Below are positions 44,636 through 55,407 of a stretch of 56,974 nucleotides of DNA, one piece after another. Each line of letters opens with the position of its first letter. Position 1 is the stretch's first letter. Below the pieces are notes generated by a model, which was not told where the DNA came from, did not search any database, and was given only the letters and a program-made list of their open reading frames with translations. The translations under genes and the position numbers were made by a program. The DNA is taken from contig JASVEC010000105.1 in NCBI GenBank assembly GCA_030770535.1, positions 1 to 56,974 on the forward strand, written 5' to 3'. The stretch is from Batkoa obscura. Taxonomy: Eukaryota; Entomophthoromycota; Entomophthoromycetes; Entomophthorales; Batkoaceae.

Positions 44636-46642
44636 CTACTTTTGTGTTTCATTTAATGAAGTAAATCGTTTTTCATTTAAGGCAATATTATCTGTTATTT
44701 CAATTTCATTTGCTAAATTATTAAGATCTATTTCATTAACTTTATCCTTTTCAATTTTATCATGAAATGATTCTAAAGCTAACTCAAATTGAAAAGCTAA
44801 TAGTTTTTTCATAAATAATACCAGTGGGAATAATAAGAATTCATTAATATGCTATATAAAAATAAAGAATAATATTAATATTTTATTATTATTATCTCAT
44901 TGCTATAATATTATTATTACTTACCACTTTTAATTCTTCTTTTAAACCAAATAAATAAGACAAATAACTTGAATGCGAATGATGTATTTTTGTAATTAAA
45001 GACATTACTTTGGTAAATAAAGTTAAACACTATATATATATAAACACCAAAATAAATATCATTTATCATAATAAATTACCTGTAATATAGTAAAATTAGA
45101 CAAATAAGAATGTAATAACTTGGATAAATTAATACTCAATAAACTCATTTTATCTTTATTTAATATTATTTTATCTGTTATTTTTTTATCATTTACTACT
45201 GATTTTATTAATTCTATTGTTGTTAATATTATTGAATTATTAATTTTAATAGCTTTATCTATCTTTTCATTGCTCTTTTCATTTTTCTTTTTTTTATCCT
45301 TTGTATTTTCATTTTCTTTACTCTCATTATCTTCTATTTTAATACTTCCATTAGTTTTTTCTTTTTCTTTTTCTTCTTCACTAATACAATCTTCAACAAT
45401 ATCATCTTCCGATTCCACACCACTCTCACTATTACTTTCACTATTACTTTCAATGATATTTCCAACATGTCCTTCATCAATGTTATCAACCTCATCTTGA
45501 TTTTCTCTTTTATTCTTCATTTTCTTTTCTTCATTTTCATTCTTTTCATTAATTAATATAAAATTTTCATTTTCATCTACTACATTTTCAAATTTTAATA
45601 ATTTAATCAAACAATCATCTTCAAATAAAGGTGAAAAACTAAAAAAACAAAAATTAAATATATATAATAATAGCAAATAAATAGAATCTTCACCTTGAAT
45701 AGTTTAAATTAGTACAATAAATAGCAATTGAATTTAAAAACACTAAAGATTCAATAACAGTTTGCTGTTGTATCTTAACTTGTTCTATAAAACCTTCATC
45801 ATTATTTGATTCGTCTTGGTTGTTAAATCGCATTAATAAAGATTTAATTAATTTTATCACCATGTAAATACTTGCTATTAAATTTCAATCAATTATGTTA
45901 TGATAAAACAATGATTATTAAATACTTACTACTCTCTAACATCACTTCTCCAAATAAGGCACCAACCTTACAAATAATAAAATTACACGAATAACATATA
46001 ATACTAAAATCATTGTACTATATAAAAAGGTAAATGGTAATATAATATATATATATACAATTACCCTTCTAAACCCCTCTGCAGCTAATAAAAGACGGCT
46101 TAATAACTCAATAAATAAACTCAATTTAACTTTAATTTTATCTTTATTCGATTTTTTATTATCACCAATAACTCTTAATAATTTAATAATTTGAACTAAA
46201 TATTGAACACCTTCCTGTTGATAGTCTATGTATCTTTCATTTGACTCACTATTTTGATAAACTAAATTCAAATCTTTTATGAACTTCATTAAAAATAATT
46301 TATATAGATAAGCTTACTTTTATTAAATAATAAGAATTGATAAAAATCAATACTTTGTTTTAATAACTTGGAGTAGTTACTTTTTGATACTTTCAATTGA
46401 CCTATTGTTTTTATTAATTTTGTTCTCCATATCTCGAATTTAGTCTCATCAAGTCTTTCTATTTTTCTATCTTTTTCTTTCAAAAAGATGAAATTTCCAA
46501 TAGATGATAATAATTTGTTGATTATTATGTCTGTTTTTAAATGAAAATAATCCCCTTTTCCTTTTATTGCTTGTTTTTTGTTACCTCGTTGTTTAATATT
46601 ATGACCATTACTATTATGTTTATCAAATAATACTCTTTTCAT
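44636..46642 (-). CDS. Hypothetical multi-exon helical protein, about 550 residues
   Basis: About seven exons: 46318-46642, 46065-46273, then pieces near 45935-45980, 45694-45880, 45079-45635, 44925-45030 and 44636-44855, all bounded by GT-AG signals. The first exon starts MKRVLFDKHNSNGHNIKQRG. The second has LVQIIKLLRVIGDNKKSNKD and LSLFIELLSRLLLAAEGFRR, and later parts (QTVIESLVFLNSIAIYCTNL; LSKLLHSYLSNFTILQ) alternate Leu-rich helices, as in ARM/HEAT-like scaffolds. The middle of the fifth exon is a highly charged linker of Glu, Ser, Asp and Lys, likely disordered. I cannot name the family. Some exon edges, above all the third, are uncertain. It shares a 130-bp divergent promoter region with the lipoyltransferase gene. 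Confidence 0.65.
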
Positions 46643-46772
46643 TTCTTTTTTCACAACTAAATAAATTTAAAAAAGGTAAATTTTGTTTTCGTTAAATTTA
46701 GATTTAAAATTCAAGACTTAGCTCTTTTTCTCAAAAAAACTTAAAATTGAATAACAAATAATAACTTCAATT
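46643..46772. promoter_or_regulatory. Short divergent promoter region
   Basis: 130 bp separate the start codons of the unknown gene (-) and the octanoyltransferase gene (+), so both promoters must lie here or overlap coding sequence. No specific motif is clear. Confidence 0.45.
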
Positions 46773-47775
46773 ATGAGTGTGTGTCAAACCCTAGCTAACA
46801 CATTAAACATTGCACCAATTTACTATAAGAAATTCGACAAATTAATCAACTATTCATTAGGTTTAAAATTACAAGAACGTTTATATCAATTACGTAAAAA
46901 CAGTATAAAAGATCAAGATTCCACTTTACCTTCATTAAATAACAATCTATTATTGTTACTTGAACATCCACCAACTTTCACTGAAGGAAAACGTCAGAAA
47001 AATAATGATATTGATGTTGAAAATAAAGTCAAAAGCCTAGGCGCGGATTATTATTTGGTAAGAAAAAGATACAGTGATTGAGTTTATTATATAGAGATAT
47101 TAATGACAATAATAATTAAAAGACATCTCGTGGAGGCCAAACTACATATCATGGACCTGGTCAATTGGTGGGTTATCCAATTTTTTATTTAAAGGATTAT
47201 AAAGTAAAATAGATAATTAAAATAATTATTTTATTTTATTTTATTAACAAAGCCTAGTTAAGCACTCGGTGTTATGTTAAAAAAATCGAAACTTTACTAT
47301 GTAATATATGTTCTGAATTATCTTTAAAACCAGAACTTAATGAGCATACTGGAGTTTGGTTAGGAAAAAATAAAGTAGCAGCCATAGGTAATTATAATAT
47401 AATGTTTTTAATAATATCATTAATGTTTTTAATTAAGGCATATTAATACGACAATATATAACCAATCATGGGTTTGCATTAAATATTAATAACGATTTAA
47501 ATTGGTATAATAATATAATACCTTGCGGTATTCTAGATAAAGATAGAGGTGTTACTAACTTAGAGATAGAATTAAATAGAAAAAGTAAGTTATCACTTAA
47601 TATAAATATAAAAATAATGTTTTTATCCTTTTTGTTAGTTATCGTTGAAGATATATTACCATTAATATTAAAACATGTTTCTTTATCGTTTACTGGTGTT
47701 GAAAATAGTTTAGTTTCTCTAGATAAATATCACCCTGAATTAAATCAACTTATTGATTCTTGGTCACTGGAATAA
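46773..47775 (+). CDS. LIP2: Octanoyl (lipoyl) transferase, LipB/LIP2 family
   Basis: Five exons (46773-47057, 47123-47203, 47258-47387, 47438-47584, 47639-47775) with agreeing phases encode 259 residues. The enzyme moves octanoyl from acyl carrier protein to lipoyl domains, the first step of lipoic acid synthesis in mitochondria. Family marks are [16 protein letters not shown], the signature [20 protein letters not shown] in exon 2, and [15 protein letters not shown] with the catalytic Lys. They continue with [19 protein letters not shown] and [19 protein letters not shown] with the catalytic Cys. Residues 1 to about 25 are hydrophobic or basic with little acid, and could guide the protein to mitochondria. 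Length is usual for the family (230-280). Without splicing the frame stops soon after exon 1, so the introns are needed. Confidence 0.93.
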
Positions 47776-48767
47776 AACCAAAGTGATACTATTAATATAA
47801 CACTATGTTTCTTTTTATTGTAAAGAATAAATTAGAAAAATAAATAGCTATTATCAAGAATAATATAGACTATTTTAAAGTTCAGTTCCGATTTTATCTA
47901 ATTTTGATTTTTAGCAAAAATTACAATTAAGCATTAAGTATCATAAAAATATTCCATAAACTAGTTTTATAATTTTAGTTATATATATTTTTAATATAAA
48001 TTATTTATTAACTTTTAATTTAAAATTATATAATAATGTTAAACAAATGCTATAATATTTGATTAAATTTAAAAAAATTATTAATTTGTGTAGCTAAGTT
48101 TAAGCTAACTTAAGCTTCAAAATAAAATTCGATAATTGCAATTTTTGTCTATTTTTTATATGATAAACCTTTTTAAAATAGTAGTCAAATAGTAAATAAA
48201 AAACATTTAAATATAAATGTATAAAAACTTAGTTCTAATTTTGTTCAATTTGAATTTTTAACAAAAACTACAAATTGTGTACTAAATGTTATAAAAATAG
48301 TTTTTTTATTTAATTTAAAATTCTATATTAGAATGTATTATTCAGTATTTAATTAAGATATAGAGGTAATTTTTTGGTTTCATCACCTTTTCCATTTTCA
48401 AGTGCCATTTGAGTGAAAAGATTGGTAGTAAAATTCTTAAATGAAAAAATACATTCTCATATTTTTAAAACTTACACTAATGAAAAATGGACAAAAAAGT
48501 GAAATTAAAATATTTACTTAAGTTTTAATTAGGATTTTAAACTTATCTAATATACTTAAAATACTATCTATTGGTATTTTAAATCACGTATTTCATTTTA
48601 ATTGAACTAAAAATTTAGAAATAAATATTATTGGTTATAAGTGAATCATTTTAATTTAATCATATAAAGTTGACCAATTTTATACATTATTAGTAAACTA
48701 ATTTTGATATTAAATAATTTATTTTTTTATTAAAACATAACTCAAGATAATAGCAAATAAAAAAAGA
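47776..48767. other. Intergenic with one MITE
   Basis: About 1 kb, very AT-rich, with the MITE at 48359-48462; no gene seen. It should hold the promoter of the hydrolase gene. Confidence 0.5.
48359..48462 (+). mobile_element. MITE copy
   Basis: Starts TATAGAGGTAATTTTTTGG and ends ATACATTCTCATAT; core AAGTGCCATTTGAGTGAAAA. Moderately diverged. The only MITE between 34 and 52 kb. Confidence 0.85.
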
Positions 48768-50065
48768 ATGTTAAACTACCTTTCAACGATTGATTATTAT
48801 TGGGCTATTAAGCATTTGTCCATAGCAGTTGGTGTATTGAGTTCTTTAGCTTTTGGTGGTATTTATTACTTTCAATCCAGTTTAATTTATCTTCCTAATT
48901 TGCCACAAAACTCAAGAAAGAAGGTAATGATAAACAATATAATCATATATATATGATTTAGAACTAGTTGATTTATAATTACTTTAGATTGATGAACCAT
49001 CCAAATATAATTTACCATTTGAAGATGTAGTATTAAGAACAAAAGATGGAGTACGTATTGGAGCTTATCTCATTAAGAGAGAAGATGAAAAAGAATTTGA
49101 AAGAGCACCTACTTTAATTTATTTTCATGTAAATTTATCACCTATTTTTAACATAGAAATAACTAATAAATATTTTTATTTATTTAGGCCAATGCAGGAA
49201 ACTTTGTAAGATTATTACTATTAGAGATTAAGCTGATGAAATACTAATAGTTTTTTCTTAAATAGGGAATGAGATTACCTATTGCCGAAGTTATTTATCG
49301 TGTTTGTAAATGTAATATATTAATGTTATCTTATCGTGGGTAAGTTTTAATTAATAATTCCAATGATTGGTAACATTTATTTATTTCTAATAAAAATAGA
49401 TATGCTTTTTCAGAAGGTGTTCCCGATGAAAAAGGTCTTAAATTAGATGCTGAAGTAAGTTAAATGAATTTTATTCTTTTTTATATATATTTATTTTATG
49501 AATAAGGCCGCTTTAGATTATATTCTATCTCATGACAAATTAAAAAACAATAAAATTGTACTATATGGTCAATCAATTGGTGGTGCTGTTGCTATTGATT
49601 TAGCTTCCAAATTTGAAGATAAAGTAAGCTAATTTATTTCATAATCATATGGTATGATAATAACTTATAATTAGGTCCATGGTTTAGTACTTGAAAATAC
49701 ATTTCTTAGTTTAGTAAGTATAATATTAAATTATTGTTAGTTGAATGAATATACTAATAAATACATTAAAATAGCCTAAATTAATTCCATGCGTTATGCC
49801 CACTTTAAAATACTTAACCTTTTTATGTCATCAAATTTGGGATAGTGAAAAATCAATTAGAAATATTCAATCTTTACCAACTTTATTTTTATCAGGTGCT
49901 AAAGATAGTTTAATCCCACCATCTCATATGAAATCATTATATGATCAATTACCTTCCAATAAAAAACAATTTCAATCGTTTCCTAATGGAGATCACAATG
50001 ATACTTTCCTTGCTCCGGAATATTTTAAAGAAATGGAAGCTTTCTTTTTAAAATTTATTTTATAA
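48768..50065 (+). CDS. Bem46/ABHD13-like alpha/beta hydrolase
   Basis: Eight exons encode 296 residues: 48768-48923, 48988-49128, 49188-49205, 49266-49339, 49400-49454, 49507-49623, 49675-49713, 49775-50065. Exon 3 is a micro-exon of only 18 nt (ANAGNF). An N-terminal membrane anchor (about residues 15-37, LSIAVGVLSSLAFGGIYYFQ) precedes SLIYLPN and the hydrolase fold. The nucleophile elbow is YGQSIGGAVAIDLA, the acid is in LSGAKDSLIPPSHM and the catalytic His is in FPNGDHNDTFLAPEY. NAGN plus GMRLPIAEVIYR and LMLSYRGYAFSEG are typical of the Bem46/ABHD13/WAV2 group, which sits on the ER or plasma membrane and affects polarity in fungi. The substrate is unknown. All splice phases agree. Confidence 0.93.
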
Positions 50066-50101
50066 AATAAAAATAAAAATAAAAATAAAAATAAAAATAA
50101 A
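50064..50101. repeat. AATAAA hexamer tandem repeat
   Basis: About six tandem copies of a 6-mer (AATAAA phase) directly after the hydrolase stop codon. The motif equals a polyadenylation signal, so it may serve as the 3' end signal, or be a plain microsatellite. Confidence 0.6.
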
Positions 50102-50147
50102 AAGTTTTACTTAATTATTTTATTATTTTATTAATATTCTAGTTATA

Positions 50148-52082
50148 TTAAATTTGTTTATTATTTAATTTGAGTTCTGCTTCATTTCGAAATTCTTGAT
50201 TACGAATTTCAATCATACATTGAACATCCACATATAGAAAAGATAAAAATAAAAATAAATCAAATAATCCTAAAAGAATAAATATATATAAATACAGCAT
50301 AATATAATATATAATATAAATTACCTTGAAAATTAACTAATTGTCCTAACAACAAATAAAAGCCATCTATTTGAATAGCAAACCCAACCAAATTAGCTGT
50401 CATTAACATCAATACATTTAATGTACCGCCAATAGCTCTCAAATATCTGTAATATGATTTATGCTGGAAAATAAATAAATAAATAAAACAATAATATAAA
50501 TTAAAATACAAATAAATAAATACAAATAATAAATTACCTTCCATTTCTTTGATGCTTTAACAGCAATCATTTCAGGTAAGAAAAATAAAGCAATTAACCA
50601 ACCCCAAGCTAACAAATCTAATTCGGTGTCATGCCATAAAGCAACAAATGTAAATATAACCCATATATTTAAAAAAGAGTATTTAGCTCCTCCTAATGGT
50701 ACATATAAATATCTATAATAAAATTATATTATTACTAGTATTATAGTATATTATCATATAATATATATTATTAATTAAATTACCTAACTAACCAGCGATT
50801 ATAAGAACAATGCCAACCCTTCCAAAAACCTTGAATTGAATAATTATTAGTCATACATCTACCCATATTTTCAACTGTATCAATGCCATCCATCATCGCC
50901 CATAATCGGAAGAATCTCCAAATAATTAATAACTAGAATAAAATTATTGTTAAATTCATATTATTATATATTATATTATTATATATTGTAATATTAATAT
51001 GATAATTACCTTTAACCAAATAAACTTCAAACTAAAAAATGAAATCATCAATAATTGATAAGGTGTATAATTTTCAAAATTTTTGGATTTACACAAGGCT
51101 TGTACATAAATATAATGTAACATAAATTCCATTAATAAAATTACTAAAATTAATCTTATTAAATATTTTCCAATTGTTTTCACTGTTAAATTTGGGTTTT
51201 TAAATTTAGTCTAATAAAAGTTGTTATTATTTATTATTGCTTTTGTTATTAATATAATAGGAAACTTACTTGATACATAAAATCATTAAATGTAATAATT
51301 GGACCAGCTAAATATAATGGGGGATAAAATAAATAAGTAAAATAATTGACGAAATTATAGTTATTTGCATTTAATTCATATTGAGTTCGTTGTTTACTTG
51401 TTGTTAACTAAATTTATATTATTATAAATTATATTGATATAATAATAACAATAATACTTACATATTTCTTTTCGTTTAATTTCTCTTCCTCTTCCTCTTG
51501 TACTTCCTCTTCGTTAATTGAATTAGGCTTCGACCAATAATAATCCATATTAAAAGATATCATTCTTAATGCAGTTATGTTATAATGAATATCCCATCTT
51601 GGTAAAAGCCCATTAAATTCATCCTATAAAATTCAAACTATTAATAATTAATACTAAAATGAATGTTTATTATTAAATTTACCATAAATTTTAATCCCAT
51701 AAAAAAGTGTTCAAATTTCACTTGTTTACTAAAATAATTACAAAATAACAATGCAGCAATATTAAAAACCCAAGTGAATACAGGATTGAGCACATTTCTT
51801 TTACTCAATTTACCCAATATATAATTTAAACTTATAAATATAAATAATTTCATCATAGAATAACCGTGTAATGCAAATAATAAGACCATTGAAAATATGC
51901 CTGAAAACATAATTTTACTATTTAAAAATAAATTTCTTATTCCGTATCCTTTCTTTTTTAAATTGATACTATTGCTAATTAATTGACTTAATAAAACATG
52001 AAGTAGCATTAATAATACGATTAATTTATATCGAGAACGAAAACTATTAAATTGTCCATCGCTCAAATCCTAATTATATATA

Positions 52083-52119
<37 letters not shown>

Positions 52120-52503
52120 AACAATTACTTCTTTTCTACCAAACATCCAGCCATCTGATAATCTATCTTTATAAGAATCATAATTGGGATGAGTTTCTAA
52201 TAAAAATAAAAAATATTTATCAGTATCTTCACTAAAATATAAAAAAAAATAAAAATAAAAATAAAAGTTACCATTAGATAAATCAATAACAGAATAAAAC
52301 ATATATATAACAGAACCTAGTAAATAAGCATAATAAAAATAATATTCATAAGTATTATATAATGGTTTAGGTAAGTTTTTATATTTGCTTTCCCTCAAAT
52401 CATTACTATTATTCATTGCATTATTATTTCCGTTTCCAATTTCATTAATCTCTTTACTGTTTTTTAATCCCATTTCTATATCTTCTATTGATTTAGTTTC
52501 CAT
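50148..52503 (-). CDS. GUP1: GUP1-like membrane-bound O-acyltransferase (MBOAT)
   Basis: Ten exons with agreeing phases encode 590 residues (yeast Gup1 560): 52272-52503, 52129-52196, 51683-52069, 51462-51623, 51270-51407, 51010-51210, 50784-50932, 50538-50712, 50325-50463, 50148-50269. Family marks are [40 protein letters not shown] and [20 protein letters not shown]. The end reads [20 protein letters not shown] followed by [20 protein letters not shown], where the His in ALWHD is the likely catalytic residue of MBOATs. Gup1 remodels GPI anchors in the ER by adding a long acyl chain. Many hydrophobic helices are present; the N-terminal 45 residues are polar and Asn-rich. The second intron (52070-52128) holds a TAA/TTA trinucleotide run. 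Confidence 0.93.
52084..52117. repeat. ATT trinucleotide microsatellite in a GUP1 intron
   Basis: About eleven tandem ATT units within the second intron of the MBOAT gene. Confidence 0.8.
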
Positions 52504-52801
52504 GTAATGATGTTGATAAAATTAAAAAACAATAACTACTTAATACTTTTTTCTGAAAGTTACTCCACTTTTTTTGACCTTAATTTGAAAATGGAGAGTT
52601 ATTCAACCAATCATTTTTCAATGAGAGTGGCATTTCTTTTAAATGACTGAAACTAGTAACTAGTAAATTTTATTTTATTTTATTTTATTCGAAAAACTAT
52701 CTTATTTCATAAATTTTAAATTATTTTAGTGATATTTTACTATAAACTACATTTGATTTATTTTTATAAAAACAAACAAATATATTTCATTTTAAGATAA
52801 G

Positions 52802-52894
52802 TATGGGAATGTGTTTTTGTATTTAACAATTTTATCATAGCTTTTTCGTATAATTAGCGCTTAAAAACAAAAAAATATAAACCAAAAAAAATAA
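52802..52894 (-). mobile_element. MITE copy, decayed
   Basis: Starts TATGGGAATGTGTTTTTG; core AATTAGCGCTTAAAAAC; the right terminus is eroded. Reverse orientation, in tandem with the next copy. Confidence 0.75.
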
Positions 52895-52996
52895 ATATGG
52901 GATGTATTTTTGTATTTACAATTTTATGAATAAATTTTTCGTCTAAATAGCGCTTAAAGATGGAAAAAATAATGAAACAAAAAAAACATCCCCATA
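52895..52996 (-). mobile_element. MITE copy, complete
   Basis: Starts ATATGGGATGTATTTTTG and ends AAACATCCCCATAT, with core AATAGCGCTTAAAGATGG. Same orientation as its left neighbour. Confidence 0.9.
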
Positions 52997-53061
52997 TATT
53001 AAAAATAATAGTTTATCAACAAAGTATAAAAAATACTAATTTTTATAATATATAAAAATTA

Positions 53062-53110
53062 AGTGAGGATGGATGTGTTTTTTTGTTAAGGATCTTATTG
53101 ACAATCAATA
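53062..53110 (-). mobile_element. MITE fragment
   Basis: About 50 bp matching the left part of a reverse copy (GGATGTGTTTTTTTGTTAAG, then GATCTTATTGACAATC); the remainder is missing. Confidence 0.55.
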
Positions 53111-53503
53111 AATACTAAAATAATATTTTATATGTATACAGTAATACAAAGTTAGTTAGAAATAATGTTATTATTAAATTAAGCTATTTGAATATAAAAG
53201 ATAATCCTTATTATTGTTATTATTCAAAGCTAAAGTCTTAAAAAAATCATAGAAAATTTATCTATTAAATTTTATTTATTTATTACTAAATATATAAACT
53301 ATATATGAGTTATACATAGATTATACATAAATTATATACTTTGATTATATGCTATACATAAAGTAAGATTGGATTAAGCTAATTATAAAACTGGCAATAG
53401 TATTGAAATTTTGAATTGTTAAATACAGGTATTGATTTTAGTTATAACTTTATAGCTTTTTTATTACTTGTTACACTCATAGTTAAAAATAGAAGTCAAA
53501 TAG

Positions 53504-53526
53504 CCAGGAATGTTTTTTTTGGTTTC
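53504..53526 (+). mobile_element. MITE left part, split by the solo LTR
   Basis: CCAGGAATGTTTTTTTTGG and following TTTC match the forward MITE up to its ...GGCTTC position. The rest of the element resumes after the LTR at 53991. Confidence 0.75.
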
Positions 53527-53990
53527 TGTGAAATATCGTTTTGTCAGCCCTATGGTTAATTATAACATAATAACCGCCTAAGCTGTTGCGTTCTTGAGCT
53601 TAGAGACAATCAATCCTATGCTCTTATTTTGATCTACTATGAGAATTTCTAGCTTCATTTCAAAGAATATTATCCTCTCTTATTGATATGTATACTTGTC
53701 AAAGTATAAAAGAGATTCTAAAATATAGTAGCTCGAGGCTCTTTAACTGAATTATTCCCTGATAGCTCGAACATTTAATAAAGCCACCAAGTTTTCTTAA
53801 TAGTATTTTACCTAGATTTTACATTAGTATTGTCTATTTTATTTGTTCTGCATAGTCTTTAGTCTATTTCGTCCTATTTTTCATAATCCAATCCTATCTT
53901 AATCACATAAACTAAGACCTTTCGACTTATGGGGTAGTCAACCAACCAAGAACTGTTTTTGACTCCAATCGCTGAGTACCAGATTTCACA
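53527..53990. mobile_element. Solo LTR (LTR retrotransposon), 464 bp, inside a MITE
   Basis: Same family and same length as the copy at 32646-33109: TGTGAAAT...ATTTCACA ends and internal TATAAAAGAG and AATAAAG. It interrupts a MITE; the flanks GGTTTC and GGTCCC look like a diverged 6-bp target duplication. No internal coding region remains. It must be younger than the MITE it entered, but divergence between the two LTR copies indicates it is not recent. Confidence 0.78.
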
Positions 53991-54075
53991 GGTCCCATTA
54001 CTTTTTCCATTTTTTGACTGATCTTTGAGCGAAAAAATTGTCAGTAAAATTTTTAAACAAAAAATACATACTTAC
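53991..54075 (+). mobile_element. MITE right part, split by the solo LTR
   Basis: Continues from CATTACTTTTTCCATTTTTTG through GATTGTCAG-like core (AATTGTCAGTAAAATTTTTA) to a decayed end AATACATACTTAC. Confidence 0.75.
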
Positions 54076-54666
54076 AATAAATTGTATAAAATTTTAATAC
54101 TAAATTGAGCTAGTATAAAATAAAAATAATTAAAATAAAAAATACTTCATTTTTTTAATCCTTTAAAAATAGTTAAGTCTTAGATTTACTTTTTATTAAA
54201 CAGCTTTTTTTATAATTTCATCCTTGAAATTAATTGGCTTTAGTATTTTAAACATTTAAAGCTTTAAGCTTTTAAAAGTAAAAAAAATAAAAAATAATTT
54301 TAATTTTTAATACTTGTAGAATTACAAAAAAATCATAAAGTAAAAATAAACAAGTAGCTATAAATGATTTCAAATATTATACTTTATTATACTTTGTCTT
54401 TAATTTTCAATATTTAATTAACTTGCAATAATTTACGACGTTTTTTAAATCATCATAGCTAAAGCAAGAAAAAAAATTTAAACTGTTATTATAAGTTCAA
54501 TAAAAGTGGAAAATTCCAAGTAACCTGAGGGAAGTTTTAATATTGTTTGCTTTTGTTAAAACTAAATCAAAAAGTTTTCCTATTTGCTTAAGTCATTACT
54601 ATAACTATGATATGATGAAAATACTTTATTTAAAATAGCTAAATCATAATTGAGTGATATAATATT

Positions 54667-54785
54667 ATTCAGGAAGACAAAAAAAGAGGATAATTTCAGA
54701 GACTCCGCACTAAAGAAGATTAGCTAAATTAGCTAAAAAGCTTTTTAGTGCGGAGTCCTGAAAATATCTTTTCCTGTGAAATTCA
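54667..54785. repeat. GC-rich hairpin or mini inverted-repeat element
   Basis: Arms GACTCCGCACTAAA (701-714 of this 54-kb block) and TTTAGTGCGGAGTC (54744-54757) are perfect reverse complements. They are framed by CAG at 54697 and CTG at 54760, so the core is 64 bp. Similarity of the arms extends outward, less perfectly, to TTCAGGAA/TTCCTGTGAA, about 119 bp in all. The loop holds a doubled TTAGCTAAA. The GC-rich arms stand out sharply from the AT-rich surroundings. It could be a very small DNA transposon (CAG...CTG ends) or a structured RNA or DNA site. Confidence 0.6.
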
Positions 54786-55407
54786 ATCAAAGCTTGAAAT
54801 TAAATACCAAATACCAAATATCAAAAGCTTTTCAACTGCTTATTTTATTTAAGAATACTTATACAACTAATGAATAATATGAAGACTTTATATGACAGAA
54901 TGGTATCCATAAATAACTCATTATTTTTTTTCCTTTATATAATGCATCTTCACTTAAGTAGAAGTTGTCTTTCAAAGTTTTAATAATAAAGTAAATAATA
55001 AAGTATATTATATTTAAAGAGTAACGTTATTCAAACACAGCGCGGTATTAGTTTTAATTTAAATTTAATAAATTTTTTAACAAAGAAAATAGAACAAATT
55101 ACTACTGCTTTCAAGATACTTTTTTATAAATTCCGAAAGAAGATATATATATAAAGTAATATCATAGATTTCTTTAATTATATTATAAATCATTTTGAAT
55201 AACTAAAGTAGTAAAAGAATAATCGATATGGAATTTGACAAAGAATAAAGTAAGTTCTTTTAGTGATTAGGGTCCTTGGCTTCTAGACTATAAATACTAT
55301 TTGTAATCAACACCCATATAAATTATTTTATATCTTTTAATATTATCCTTTATCCCATTGTTTATATATCTTAATTTATAAGAAAAAAAGTATTAGAATT
55401 TAATAAA

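Larger units (their letters stand above)
52504..55407. other. Repeat-rich intergenic region, no gene seen
   Basis: 2.9 kb with MITEs (52802-53110, and a split copy at 53504-54075), a solo LTR and a GC-rich hairpin at 54667-54785. The rest (54080-54660 and 54790-55400) is AT-rich with no coding frame. Its right end is the promoter side of the broken tyrosinase gene. Confidence 0.6.

Noticed and set aside
45120-45500. 126-codon Ser/Leu/Phe-rich frame on the plus strand
   Set aside because: It is the antisense of the Glu/Ser/Lys-rich linker of the unknown gene 44636-46642; low-complexity DNA leaves the other strand open.
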